This document shows, piece after piece, positions 1 to 7,264 of a stretch of DNA of 34,708 nt (its first letter is position 1; the number at the start of each line of letters is the position of its first letter). The stretch spans positions 1-34,708 of the forward strand of contig JAUYJC010000286.1 in the NCBI GenBank assembly GCA_030688735.1, given 5' to 3'. The translations under genes and the position numbers were made by a program. This stretch comes from Deltaproteobacteria bacterium. GTDB lineage: Bacteria > Desulfobacterota > Binatia > UBA9968. The notes beneath the pieces were generated by a model. It saw nothing but the letters and a program-made list of their open reading frames with translations, had not been told where the DNA came from and searched no databases.

Positions 1-1
1 G

Positions 2-328
2 GAAATCGTCAACCGGTGTGACGCGGTGATCACCGGCCTGGGCGCTTGAGGGTCATGCACGTCGTGGAGTGTCCACGACGCCATTGAGCTGCAAAAGAAA
101 GGAAAGCCGACGGTGACGCTCTGCCAGTCGATCTTCATGGAACTGGCGCGCACGGAGGCGAAGTTTTTCGGCGTTGCTAAATTGCCGCTGGTCGAGATCC
201 CTCATCATCCGAGCGGCGGCGCGCGGCCGGGCGAGCACCGGGCCGACGCGGAGGGGGCGGTTGGTTTAGTGAACGAGCGGCTGACTTTGGCGGCTCGGAC
301 TTCCGTCCAACAACGACGGGTGGGTTGA
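2..328 (+). CDS. UGSC-family (seleno)protein, 5'-truncated, in-frame TGA read as selenocysteine
   Basis: The reading frame entering the window at base 2 runs to the stop at 326-328 and is interrupted only by TGA at 47-49. Read through, the codons around it give GLGA-U-GSC-TSWSVHDA, which is the signature of the UGSC family, where U is selenocysteine or cysteine. After the motif the protein continues with KGKPTV, FFGVAKLPLVEIPHHPSGG and a C-terminal helix, as expected for the family. The family is known only as putative redox-type (seleno)proteins with no established reaction. A hairpin of SECIS type starts 10 nt after the TGA (see next entry). The N-terminal part lies outside the window. The next gene starts 18 nt downstream, so the two are probably co-transcribed. 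The alternative is that TGA is a true stop and translation restarts at GTG 113, but the coding match directly on both sides of TGA argues against this. Confidence 0.8.
47..80 (+). promoter_or_regulatory. Candidate bacterial SECIS element after UGA 47-49
   Basis: Bases 60-67 (CGTCGTGG) pair perfectly with 73-80 (CCACGACG), giving an 8-bp stem closed by the 5-nt loop AGTGT at 68-72. Eighteen nucleotides separate the TGA from the loop, and G is the second loop base. The published general bacterial SECIS model asks for a loop 16-37 nt after UGA and a G within the first two loop positions, and both are met. The hairpin lies wholly within the coding region, as expected in bacteria where SelB binds the stem-loop just downstream of the UGA. 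Confidence 0.72.
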
Positions 329-346
329 GAAAGCGGGGAAAGAGCT

Positions 347-1420
347 ATGGAGATCGCCCGATTGACCTCACCCCTCGTCGAAGTCGAAGACAGCTGGGAA
401 GCGGCGAACGATTGGTTCCTGAAGGAAAAACTCAGCGACGGGTTGCCGATTGTGCCGCCGACGCCCGAGCGCGTCGCGCGTATGATCGAAGGGACGAACC
501 GCGATCCGCAGGAAGTGGTCGGCATCATTCCGCCCAAATGGGCGCCTTGCTCAATCGAAAAGATCGCCATCAACGCTGTCATGGCCGGCTGCCTGCCGGA
601 ATATTTACCCGTCGTTATCGCCGCGGTCGAAGCGGTTTGCGAGCCGCGTTTCAATCTTTACGGCGTGCAGGCGACCACCGGCTACGTTGGCCCGGCGTTG
701 CTCCTTAACGGTCCAATCAGAAAACAGCTTGATGTCAATTGCGACTCCGGTGTTTTTGGCCCGGGTTTTCGTTCCAATGCGACCATCGGACGCGCCATTC
801 GCTTGATCCTTATCGCTGTCGGTGGGGGATTTCCCGGTGAGACCGACCGCTCCACTTTCGGCTGGCCCGGCAAGTACACCATGTGCTTCGGTGAAAACCA
901 GGAAAAGAGTCCCTGGGAGCCCTATCACGTCGAATTCGGTTTTAAGCCGGAAACGAGCACGGTGACGGTGTTCGGCATCAACGGCTTCCTGCCGATTCAT
1001 ACCGCCGGCAATCGCGGCGAGCAGGCGCTGTCGTCCCTGGCCGAAGTGATCAAGATGCATCACGGCGTGAGCCATCTCGACGTCGGCAGTTTCGGCGGCG
1101 GCACGCCGCTGATTGCCCTCGGCATCGAAGACGCCGAGATCATGGCGCGGGACGGCATCACCAAGAAGCAGGTCAAGGATTATCTCTGGGAGCACGCTTC
1201 GCTGAAGTTCTCCGAAATCCCGGCGCGGCGCAAAGGTCATAAAAGCGACGAAGAATTGCTGCGCGAATCGCCGAACGTGACGCCCGACGGCATCGTTCAT
1301 CTTTCCACGAAGCCCGAAGACATCATGGTCGTGGTGCTCGGCGGCAAGCACCGCCACTCGGTGTTCCTACCGATGTGGACGGGGCGAAATACGCTCTGCG
1401 TGATCAAGCCGATTAGGTAA
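347..1420 (+). CDS. Conserved protein of unknown function, partner of the UGSC gene
   Basis: This is a 357-aa protein without signal peptide or clear membrane segments. The start ATG 347 follows a GGGGAAAGAG ribosome binding site. Near the N-terminus it has SDGLPIVPPTPERVARM (about residues 30-46), then IIPPKWAPCSIEKIAINAVMAG, and in the middle LDVNCDSGVFGPGFRSN followed by NATIGRAIRL. The C-terminus ends TGRNTLCVIKPIR. I do not recognise an enzyme family with known activity. My impression is that this kind of protein accompanies UGSC (seleno)proteins in other genomes, but I could not check this. Several cysteines (in APCSIEK, VNCDSG and NTLCVI) could be redox partners of the upstream Sec/Cys protein. 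The 18-nt spacing to the UGSC gene supports a shared transcript. Confidence 0.75.
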   Translation: MEIARLTSPLVEVEDSWEAANDWFLKEKLSDGLPIVPPTPERVARMIEGTNRDPQEVVGIIPPKWAPCSIEKIAINAVMAGCLPEYLPVVIAAVEAVCEPRFNLYGVQATTGYVGPALLLNGPIRKQLDVNCDSGVFGPGFRSNATIGRAIRLILIAVGGGFPGETDRSTFGWPGKYTMCFGENQEKSPWEPYHVEFGFKPETSTVTVFGINGFLPIHTAGNRGEQALSSLAEVIKMHHGVSHLDVGSFGGGTPLIALGIEDAEIMARDGITKKQVKDYLWEHASLKFSEIPARRKGHKSDEELLRESPNVTPDGIVHLSTKPEDIMVVVLGGKHRHSVFLPMWTGRNTLCVIKPIR

Positions 1421-1446
1421 ATAGCGGCAGTATCGGAGTGATGGAC

Positions 1447-1496
1447 TTTCGGTTATGAGGATGGAAGATAGAGGATCGAGGATCGCGCAAATTGCG
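1447..1496 (+). repeat. 50-bp repeat carrying a gene start (copy 1)
   Basis: Bases 1447-1496 match 10560-10609 at 46 of 50 positions. The block contains ATGAGGATGGAAGATAG and GGATCGAGGATCGCG, a member of the GAGGATGGA/GATCGAGGAT repeat family also found at 5731-5801 and 18279-18358. In both copies the ATG inside the repeat is the apparent start codon of a binding-protein gene, which therefore begins MRMED-x-GSRIA. Confidence 0.8.
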
Positions 1497-2455
1497 TTGC
1501 TTCTCGGCATGGCCGTTTTGTTCAACGCGCCTTGCGCCGCACAGGAGAAGATTCGCTTCCCCATTGCCGAATCGTCGAAAACGCTGAGCTACGGTCCGCT
1601 CTGGGTGGCGGCGAAGATGGGCTTCTTCGAGCGCGAGGGATTTGACGTGCCGATCATCACCATGCGCGGCTCGCCGCTGGTCATTCAAGCGCTGACCGCA
1701 GATTCTATCTACGTTGCCAATGCAACCGTCGATACACTTATAAGCGCCTATGAGAGAGGGGCCGATATCACCATGATCGGCGGGCTGATCAACGGTCTCG
1801 GGCTGAGCATGATCGGCGGCAAGCCATACAAGACCTACGCCGATCTACGCGGCACGACCATCGGCACGCAAACGCTGATTTCGGGCACCGGTTTCGCCTT
1901 GCGTTTGGTGCTGAAGGTCCATGGCATGGAATATCCGCGTGATTACAAACTCCTCAACATCGGCGCCGCTTCCGATCGTTATCAGGCGCTGACCTCGGGA
2001 CAGATTTCCTCGGCGCCGGTGGGCGTGCCGCTGGATCTCGTGGCCAGACAACAGGGATTCAACATCATCGGATACTTTGCCGACGACCTGCCCAACTACC
2101 AGTTCAATGTCTATATCGTGAAACGCTCCTGGGCCGAAAAAAACCGTCCACTGGTCGTGCGCTTCATGAAAGCGATGGCTACGACAATGCGCTGGATGTC
2201 GGACAATCGCGAGCCTGCCTGTACCTATTTGTCCAAGGAAATGGCGATTAGCATCGAGCATTGCCGCCACGCCTCGGAGTATAACTGGAAAAACCGCATC
2301 TGGGACCGCAACGCCGATTTGAACTTTGAGGGCGTGCGACGTTGATCAAAATTACCGCCGAGCAGGGCATCCTGAAAGAACCGCTGCCGGAGCCCTCGAA
2401 GTATATCGATCCTAGCTACCTTAGACAGGCGTTGGGGGAGATGAGCAGGAAGTGA
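1455..2455 (+). pseudogene. NMT1/SsuA-like ABC transporter substrate-binding protein, frameshifted near C-terminus
   Basis: The N-terminus has a repeat-derived n-region (MRMEDRGSRIA), a hydrophobic segment and an Ala-x-Ala-like cleavage site before QEKIRF. Then come SYGPLWVAAKMGFFEREGF, typical of NMT1/THI5-like periplasmic binding proteins, and the hinge-type segment KPYKTYADLRGTTIGTQ. The frame stops at TGA 2343-2345 after NFEGVRR. From about base 2339 the frame two positions further on gives TLIKITAEQGIL, YIDPSYLRQAL and a stop at 2453-2455. This matches the C-terminal layout of the intact paralogue at 8728-9711 (YVDQSYLREAL). A single missing base near 2338 explains the break. Either the gene is recently broken (the protein would lose about 37 residues) or the assembly has an indel. 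It would have been the first transporter-type gene after the UGSC pair. Confidence 0.85.
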
Positions 2456-2492
2456 GGGGCGAAGAGTTAGGAGTAAGAAGTAAGGAGTGGCC

Positions 2493-3494
2493 ATGAAACT
2501 GCGGATACGTGGCGCGTGCGCGATGGCGTTGTTGGGAGCTTTCTTGGCGGCTCCTCGCGCGATCGCCCAAGACAAGATAGGCGTGGGCCTCAGTTCGGTG
2601 AGCGCGCTGCACAGCGCCATGTGGGTCGCCGAGCAAAAGGGTTTGTTTCGCAAGCATGGTATCGACGCGGAAGTTATTATCACCGGGCAGGGTGGTACGG
2701 CGGGGATCAGCGCGCTGCTGGCTAACGATATTCAAATAGTGAGCTCGGCCGGAGACCTCCTGGTCGCTGCGGCATTGCGCGGTGGCGATACGGTGATGGT
2801 CGCCGGCGTGGTCAACAAAGGGCTGCAAAGAATCCTCACGAAACCGGAAATTAAAAGCCCCGCGGATCTCAAGGGCAGGCGGGTCGGCGTGACCCGCATC
2901 GGGGCGGTCTCGCACGTCGTATTACAGATGATGTTGCAGCGCTGGAAGATGAGCCTCAACGACGTTCAGGTGATGCAGATCGGTTCCTCGCCGAATATGC
3001 TCGTGAGCCTGGACAAAAACGGTATCGATGCCGCGGTGCTGACGATTCCCTCGATGTTTGTCGCGGAGGATCGCGGTTATCGGGTATTGATCGATATGGC
3101 CGACACGGACATCTACTATCTGCACACAATGATCGGCACGACCCGCAACTACATCAAGGGAAACCGCGACAAGGTGGTGAGATTCCTCAAGGGTTTTCTC
3201 GAAGGGCTGGCCTACGTTAAACAAAACAAGACAGAGAGCCTGGACATCGTCAAGAAAAAACTCCGCATCGGTCCGGAACAGGAACGTAATCTAGAACGAT
3301 CCGTAGAGCTTCTGAGCCTGAAGTACTACGAAGCGATGCCCTATCCGTCGTTGCGCGGTGTCGAGACCGTCCTCGGTTTCGTCGAGAAAGACAATCCCAA
3401 AGCCAAAGGCGCCGATCCTAAGTCCTTCGTCGACGACAGTTTGCTTCGTGAGATCGACGCGACCGGGTTTGTGAAAACTCTTTACGCCAAATAA
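2493..3494 (+). CDS. NMT1/SsuA-like ABC transporter substrate-binding protein
   Basis: This is a 333-aa exported protein. ATG 2493 is chosen because AAGGAG (2482-2487) lies at the right distance; the in-frame GTG at 2487 overlaps that site. The signal peptide runs MKLRIRGACAMALLGAF..AIA with likely cleavage before QDKIGVG. The mature start, HSAMWVAEQKGLFRKHGID, and the motif GGTAGISALLANDIQIVS are typical of NMT1-like periplasmic binding proteins of nitrate/sulfonate/taurine-type ABC systems. KSPADLKGRRVGVTRIG marks the hinge region. No ATPase or permease gene is nearby, so the partner must be elsewhere or absent. It lies 37 nt after the broken paralogue. The closest relative in the window is the protein at 10568-11572. 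The ligand cannot be inferred. Confidence 0.88.
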   Translation: MKLRIRGACAMALLGAFLAAPRAIAQDKIGVGLSSVSALHSAMWVAEQKGLFRKHGIDAEVIITGQGGTAGISALLANDIQIVSSAGDLLVAAALRGGDTVMVAGVVNKGLQRILTKPEIKSPADLKGRRVGVTRIGAVSHVVLQMMLQRWKMSLNDVQVMQIGSSPNMLVSLDKNGIDAAVLTIPSMFVAEDRGYRVLIDMADTDIYYLHTMIGTTRNYIKGNRDKVVRFLKGFLEGLAYVKQNKTESLDIVKKKLRIGPEQERNLERSVELLSLKYYEAMPYPSLRGVETVLGFVEKDNPKAKGADPKSFVDDSLLREIDATGFVKTLYAK

Positions 3495-3537
3495 AGGGCT
3501 ATTCTATTTGTGCCCAATTTTAAAACCCGCCTTTATT
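3490..3537 (+). terminator. Possible terminator hairpin after the binding-protein gene
   Basis: AATAAAGG (3490-3497) pairs with CCTTTATT (3530-3537). Inside lies GGGC/GCCC followed by AATTTT. It overlaps the stop codon of the upstream gene and precedes the crotonase gene, which has its own strong ribosome binding site. The loop is large, so this is a weak call. Confidence 0.3.
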
Positions 3538-3601
3538 CGCTTGACAGATCGATTCTCGCTTGAATAAGTAGGAACTAAATTAACCAAGGAGGCATAGAAC
3601 C

Positions 3602-4441
3602 ATGGCAGCAACATTATGGAAGGACTATAAGACCGTTAAAGTGGAGAAAGAAGACGGGATCACCTGGTGTATCCTGAACCGGCCGGAGAAGCGCAACGCG
3701 ATGAACCCGCAGATGCACTACGACATGCTCGAAGCGATAACCGAGCTGGAGGTCGATAAGGACACTAAAGTGCTGGTGATTACGGGGGCCGGGCCGAGCT
3801 GGTGCGCGGGGCAGGACCTGCGCGAGTATTTCCGCGGCACCGACGACAATGCGTTGGAACGGCGCAAGGCGAGCTGGGCGTCGCAGGAATGGCGCTGGCG
3901 CCGGCTGTTCTATTTCCCGAAGCCGACCATCGCCATGGTCAACGGCTTCTGCTTCGGCGGCGCGTTCACGCCGCTGATCGCCTGCGACTTCGCCATCGCG
4001 GCGGAAGACGCGACCTTTGGCTTGAGCGAAGTCAATTGGGGTATTTTCCCCGGCGGATTGGTGAGCCGCGTGTTGGCCGACGCCATGTGCTATCGCGACG
4101 CCATGTGGGCCATCATGACCGGCGATCCCTTCGACGGCAAGAAGGCCGCCGAGATGAAACTGATCAATTATGCCGTGCCGAAAGAGAAGCTGCGCGAGGA
4201 AACCATCAGCCTGGCGCAGAAGCTGATGAAAAAGAACCCGGCCGTATTGCGTGCCGCGAAGGAAGTCTACAAATATTGCCGCAACATGGATTACGGCCAG
4301 GCCGAGGACTACATGGGCGCCAAGGGCACGGCGCTTCGCTTTACCGATCCGGAAAGGGGCCGCGAGACCGGCATGAAGCAGTTCCTCGACGAAAAAACCT
4401 ACCGCCCGGGGCTTGGCGAGTATAAGCGGGGAGCGAAGTAA
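3602..4441 (+). CDS. Enoyl-CoA hydratase/isomerase family, closest to hydroxycinnamoyl-CoA hydratase-lyase
   Basis: This is a 279-aa crotonase-fold protein with a strong AAGGAGG ribosome binding site ahead of ATG 3602. It has ILNRPEKRNAMNP, the oxyanion-hole region WCAGQDLREYFRG (about 67-79), MVNGFCFGGAF and LSEVNWGIFPGG, in which Glu is residue 143. The whole protein follows the layout of feruloyl/p-hydroxycinnamoyl-CoA hydratase-lyase (HCHL, EC 4.1.2.61), including the C-terminal GMKQFLDEK and PGLGEYKR. In the Pseudomonas enzyme, as I recall it, Glu143 is catalytic and Tyr75 and Tyr239 contact the phenol. Here the first Tyr is kept (Tyr76) but position 239 is Gly in EDYMGAK, so the substrate may differ. 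Cytosolic; likely acts with the acyl-CoA dehydrogenase and CoA-transferases that follow. Confidence 0.85.
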   Translation: MAATLWKDYKTVKVEKEDGITWCILNRPEKRNAMNPQMHYDMLEAITELEVDKDTKVLVITGAGPSWCAGQDLREYFRGTDDNALERRKASWASQEWRWRRLFYFPKPTIAMVNGFCFGGAFTPLIACDFAIAAEDATFGLSEVNWGIFPGGLVSRVLADAMCYRDAMWAIMTGDPFDGKKAAEMKLINYAVPKEKLREETISLAQKLMKKNPAVLRAAKEVYKYCRNMDYGQAEDYMGAKGTALRFTDPERGRETGMKQFLDEKTYRPGLGEYKRGAK

Positions 4442-4449
4442 GCTTCGCC

Positions 4450-4480
4450 GTTCAAGGTTCAAGAGTTCAAGGTTCAAAGT
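4450..4480 (+). repeat. TTCAAGGTTCAA direct repeats in intergenic spacer
   Basis: The spacer between the crotonase and acyl-CoA dehydrogenase genes holds two copies of GTTCAAGGTTCAA separated by a few bases. Such short tandem words occur in other spacers here (for example 2450-2487 with GAGTTAGGAGTAAG-like units). No function is evident. The open frame across it is not counted as coding because the dehydrogenase start lies further down. Confidence 0.55.
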
Positions 4481-4547
4481 TGGTTTCGGATTTTGGACGG
4501 GCCGCATCCGGTCTGATCCAAAATTCGGAATCCAAATTGGAGCGACG

Positions 4548-5711
4548 GTGGATTTCAATTTACCCGAAGAGCTGCAACTTCTAAAAAAAACTGTCCGCAA
4601 GTTTGTCGACAGAGAGCTGATTCCGATCGAGCGCGAGTGCCGGCCCGAAGGCGAGGACATGCCGGAGCAGTTCGTCAAGCCGCTCCAGGAAAAAGCCAAA
4701 GCCATCGGTTTGTGGCTCCTCGATGTGCCACAGGAGTACGGCGGCGCGGGGCTGGATCTCATGAGCCGCTGCGTGATCATGGAAGAGGTGGCACGCACCG
4801 TCGCGATCCCGTTTCGTTACGCGCCGATCTTCGGCCCGGAGGTGCGGCCGGTGCTGTTTCACTGCAATGAAGAACAGAAGCAGCGCTTTCTCTTTCCGGT
4901 CATTCGCGGTGAGAAGCGGATTTGCTTCGCGCAGACGGAACCTGACGCCGGCAGCGACCCGGCGGGGATGAAGACTCGCGCCGTCAAAGACGGCGATCAT
5001 TACGTCATCAACGGCACCAAGCGCTTCATCACCGGCGCGAAAACCGCCGACTACGCGCAGGTGATCGCGGTCACCGACCCCGCGAAGGGCGCCCGCGGCG
5101 GGGTGAGCTGTTTCGTCGTCGACATGAAGGCGCCGGGGGTGAAGCTGGAGCGATTGTGGCCGACGATGATGGGCGACACTCCCGGAGAGATTTATTTTGA
5201 CAATGTGCGGGTGCCCGCCGCTGACATGATCGGCGGCGAAGGGCAGGGTTTCGCCATCGCGCAGAAATGGATCGAAGAGGGACGCATCCGCGGCCACGGC
5301 GCGCGTCCCGTGGGTATTGCGTCGCGCGCCCTCGACATGATGATCGAGTATTCCAAAGTCCGCACGACCTTCGGCCAGCCGCTCGCCAACCGCCAGGCGA
5401 TCCAGTTCATGATCGCCGACTCGGCGATGGAGCTGCACGCCTGCCGTCTGATGGTTTACGAGTGCGCCTGGCGCCACGACCGCGGCGAAGACATTCGCCA
5501 GCTCTCCTACATGACCAAGATTCAGTGCGCCGAGATGGCGAGCCGCGTGGTCGACCGCTCGATTCAAGTGCATGGCGGCCTTGGGCTGATGCGCGAGCTG
5601 CCGCTGGAGTGGTGGTACCGCCAGGTGCGCAGCCTCCGCATCACCGAGGGCACGCCGGAAGTTCTGCGCTGGCGCCTGGCGCAGCATATTATTCGGAATC
5701 ATAAGAGCTAG
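4548..5711 (+). CDS. Acyl-CoA dehydrogenase
   Basis: This is a 387-aa flavoprotein starting at GTG 4548 (reads MDFNLPEELQLLKK), preceded by GGAG at 4539-4542. The open frame extends upstream to 4413, but that part is repeat-derived spacer, so the family-typical start is preferred. It has the N-terminal helical domain, the FAD/substrate signature ICFAQTEPDAGSDPAGMKT, the mid-domain DHYVINGTKRFITGA and the C-terminal domain with QVHGGLGLMRELPLEWWYR. The Glu in RITEGTPEVLRW (about residue 367) is at the catalytic-base position of medium-chain type enzymes. It oxidises an acyl-CoA to the 2-enoyl-CoA, passing electrons to ETF. With the adjacent crotonase and CoA-transferases it fits a CoA-thioester degradation route. 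Confidence 0.9.
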   Translation: MDFNLPEELQLLKKTVRKFVDRELIPIERECRPEGEDMPEQFVKPLQEKAKAIGLWLLDVPQEYGGAGLDLMSRCVIMEEVARTVAIPFRYAPIFGPEVRPVLFHCNEEQKQRFLFPVIRGEKRICFAQTEPDAGSDPAGMKTRAVKDGDHYVINGTKRFITGAKTADYAQVIAVTDPAKGARGGVSCFVVDMKAPGVKLERLWPTMMGDTPGEIYFDNVRVPAADMIGGEGQGFAIAQKWIEEGRIRGHGARPVGIASRALDMMIEYSKVRTTFGQPLANRQAIQFMIADSAMELHACRLMVYECAWRHDRGEDIRQLSYMTKIQCAEMASRVVDRSIQVHGGLGLMRELPLEWWYRQVRSLRITEGTPEVLRWRLAQHIIRNHKS

Positions 5712-5730
5712 CCAGAGAAGCCGAATACAG

Positions 5731-5801
5731 TCGAGGATGGAGAATTGAGGATGGAAGATGGCGTTTTTCGATCCTCGATCCTCCAACTTCGATCCTCGGT
5801 C
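5731..5801. repeat. Intergenic palindrome, GAGGATGGA / TCCTCGATCC family
   Basis: The left arm repeats GAGGATGG, GAGGATGGAAGATGG and the right arm, after GCGTTTTT, repeats CGATCCTCGATCCTCC and CGATCCTC. The arms can fold into a long imperfect hairpin between the acyl-CoA dehydrogenase and the first CoA-transferase gene. It is the same family as the blocks at 1447, 10560 and 18279. Confidence 0.7.
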
Positions 5802-5837
5802 TGATTAGTTTGCGAGAGATGCAAAAGTAACCTTCCA

Positions 5838-7046
5838 ATGACTGACACGCCCCAACCAACCTCGCTGCTACCGGGTTATCGCGTTCTCGATTTGACCTCT
5901 TCGATGGGTGCGCTGTGCGGTAAGATGCTGCGTGATCTCGGCATGGAGGTGCTCAAGATCGAGCCGCCGGGCGGCGATCCGACCCGCAGCGAACCTCCTT
6001 TCGCCAAAGGCCACGCGCACGGCGAAGGCAGTCTCCGCTTCGCATATCTCAACGCCGGCAAGCGCAGCGTCACACTGGACATCGACAAAACTTCAGGACA
6101 AAAACTCTTGCTCGACTTAGTCGAGCGGACGGATATCCTAATCGAGGACTTCGCGCCCGGTCAACTCGCGGCGTTGGGTCTCGGCTACGACGCGCTGATC
6201 GAGCGGCAGAATAAACTGATTCTGGTATCGATCAGCGGTTTCGGCCAAGAAGGTCCCTACGCGCATTTCAAAACCACCGATATCGTCGGCAACGCCATGG
6301 GCGGATTGCTCTACATCAGCGGCGATCCGACGATGACGCCGTGCAATCCGCCGGAGACCCAGTCGTGCTATTACGCGAGCTTGTTCGCAGCCTACGGCGT
6401 AACCCTGGCGCTCTGGCAGCGCGAGACCCGCGGCATCGGCGCGTGGATCGATGCGTCGGTGCAAGCGGGCATGGCTTTGCACGAGCATGTGGCGTTCAAT
6501 TATTCCGCCGAAGGGCGCGTGATGAAGCGCGCCGGCAGCCAGCACCAGCACAACGCGCCGGCGAACCTGTTCCAATGCAAGAACGGTTGGATCTCGCTGT
6601 TCGTCACGCAGAATCATTGGCCCATGCTGCTCAAGGTTTGGGACAACCACGACCCGGAACTCGACGATCCCAAATGGATCAACAGCAACCTGCGCCGGCA
6701 GCATGCCGACTATATCAACGCGCAGGTGACGTCGTTCACGTCGCGATTTCTCAAGGAGGATCTCGCCGAGATGTTGCAAAAGCACGGCATCCCGGGTTTG
6801 CCGGTCAATTCGCCGTCGGATTTCATGAAGGACCCGCATATCCAGGCGCGCGGCTTTTTTGCCGAGGTCACCCATCCCGTGCTCGGCACCTTCGCGCAGC
6901 CGGGCAGCCCGTTTATGGTCGATGGCAGGCGTGGCGCGCCGGCCCCCGCGCCACTGTTGGGACAGCATAATCAGGAAGTGTTCGGCGGCGATCTCGGTTT
7001 GAGCGCGGGCGAAGTGGCCGCGCTTACGGTGGAGGGTGTGATTTAG
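5838..7046 (+). CDS. CaiB/BaiF-type CoA-transferase (family III), catalytic Asp apparently replaced
   Basis: This is a 402-aa protein starting at ATG 5838. N-terminal LPGYRVLDLTSSMGALCGKMLRDLGMEVLKIEPPGGDPTR is typical of family III CoA-transferases, followed by LLIEDFAPG-like and VSISGFGQEGPYAHFKTTD segments, and C-terminal DPHIQARGFF with HPVLGTFAQPGSPF. These enzymes move CoA between carboxylic acids via an enzyme-bound Asp anhydride. Lining up by hand with the neighbour at 7265, the Asp of PDHIGF corresponds to Cys177 in TQSCYY, so the usual nucleophile may be missing. The two CoA-transferases are neighbours and could form a heteromer, or act on different substrates of the same pathway. 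Confidence 0.88.
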   Translation: MTDTPQPTSLLPGYRVLDLTSSMGALCGKMLRDLGMEVLKIEPPGGDPTRSEPPFAKGHAHGEGSLRFAYLNAGKRSVTLDIDKTSGQKLLLDLVERTDILIEDFAPGQLAALGLGYDALIERQNKLILVSISGFGQEGPYAHFKTTDIVGNAMGGLLYISGDPTMTPCNPPETQSCYYASLFAAYGVTLALWQRETRGIGAWIDASVQAGMALHEHVAFNYSAEGRVMKRAGSQHQHNAPANLFQCKNGWISLFVTQNHWPMLLKVWDNHDPELDDPKWINSNLRRQHADYINAQVTSFTSRFLKEDLAEMLQKHGIPGLPVNSPSDFMKDPHIQARGFFAEVTHPVLGTFAQPGSPFMVDGRRGAPAPAPLLGQHNQEVFGGDLGLSAGEVAALTVEGVI

Positions 7047-7090
7047 AGAAAGAATAAGTAAGATTCTTCGGGGTTTGCTGTGAAAGAGTA

Positions 7091-7168
7091 TTCACCACAG
7101 AGACGCAGAGTTCGCAGAGAGTTCTTTCTAGTCCCTCTCCTCCGCGCCCTCCGTGCCTCGGCGGTGGC
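7091..7168. repeat. Intergenic palindrome, TTCACCACAGAG / CTCGGCGGTG family
   Basis: The left arm reads TTCACCACAGAGACGCAGAG and the right arm CTCCGCGCCCTCCGTG then CCTCGGCGGTGG, an imperfect inverted repeat with word-like subrepeats. A second member lies at 9797-9884. This type of repeat is familiar from many environmental bacteria, and its function is not known to me. It lies between the two CoA-transferase genes. Confidence 0.7.
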
Positions 7169-7264
7169 AAGGAGCCCGAAAGAAGCACCAGCGGAATCCG
7201 GGGACGTTTTCCCGCATTGCGTTTCACTTCATCCAGGCTACGAACTTAGACCGAAGGGAGATTT

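Noticed and set aside
4450-4480. TTCAAGGTTCAA repeats as a CRISPR array
   Set aside because: Only about two short units without spacers of constant length, and no cas genes in the window.
4413-4547. N-terminal extension of the acyl-CoA dehydrogenase
   Set aside because: The 45 extra codons come from repeat-like spacer and overlap the previous gene; the family start is at GTG 4548 with a GGAG site.
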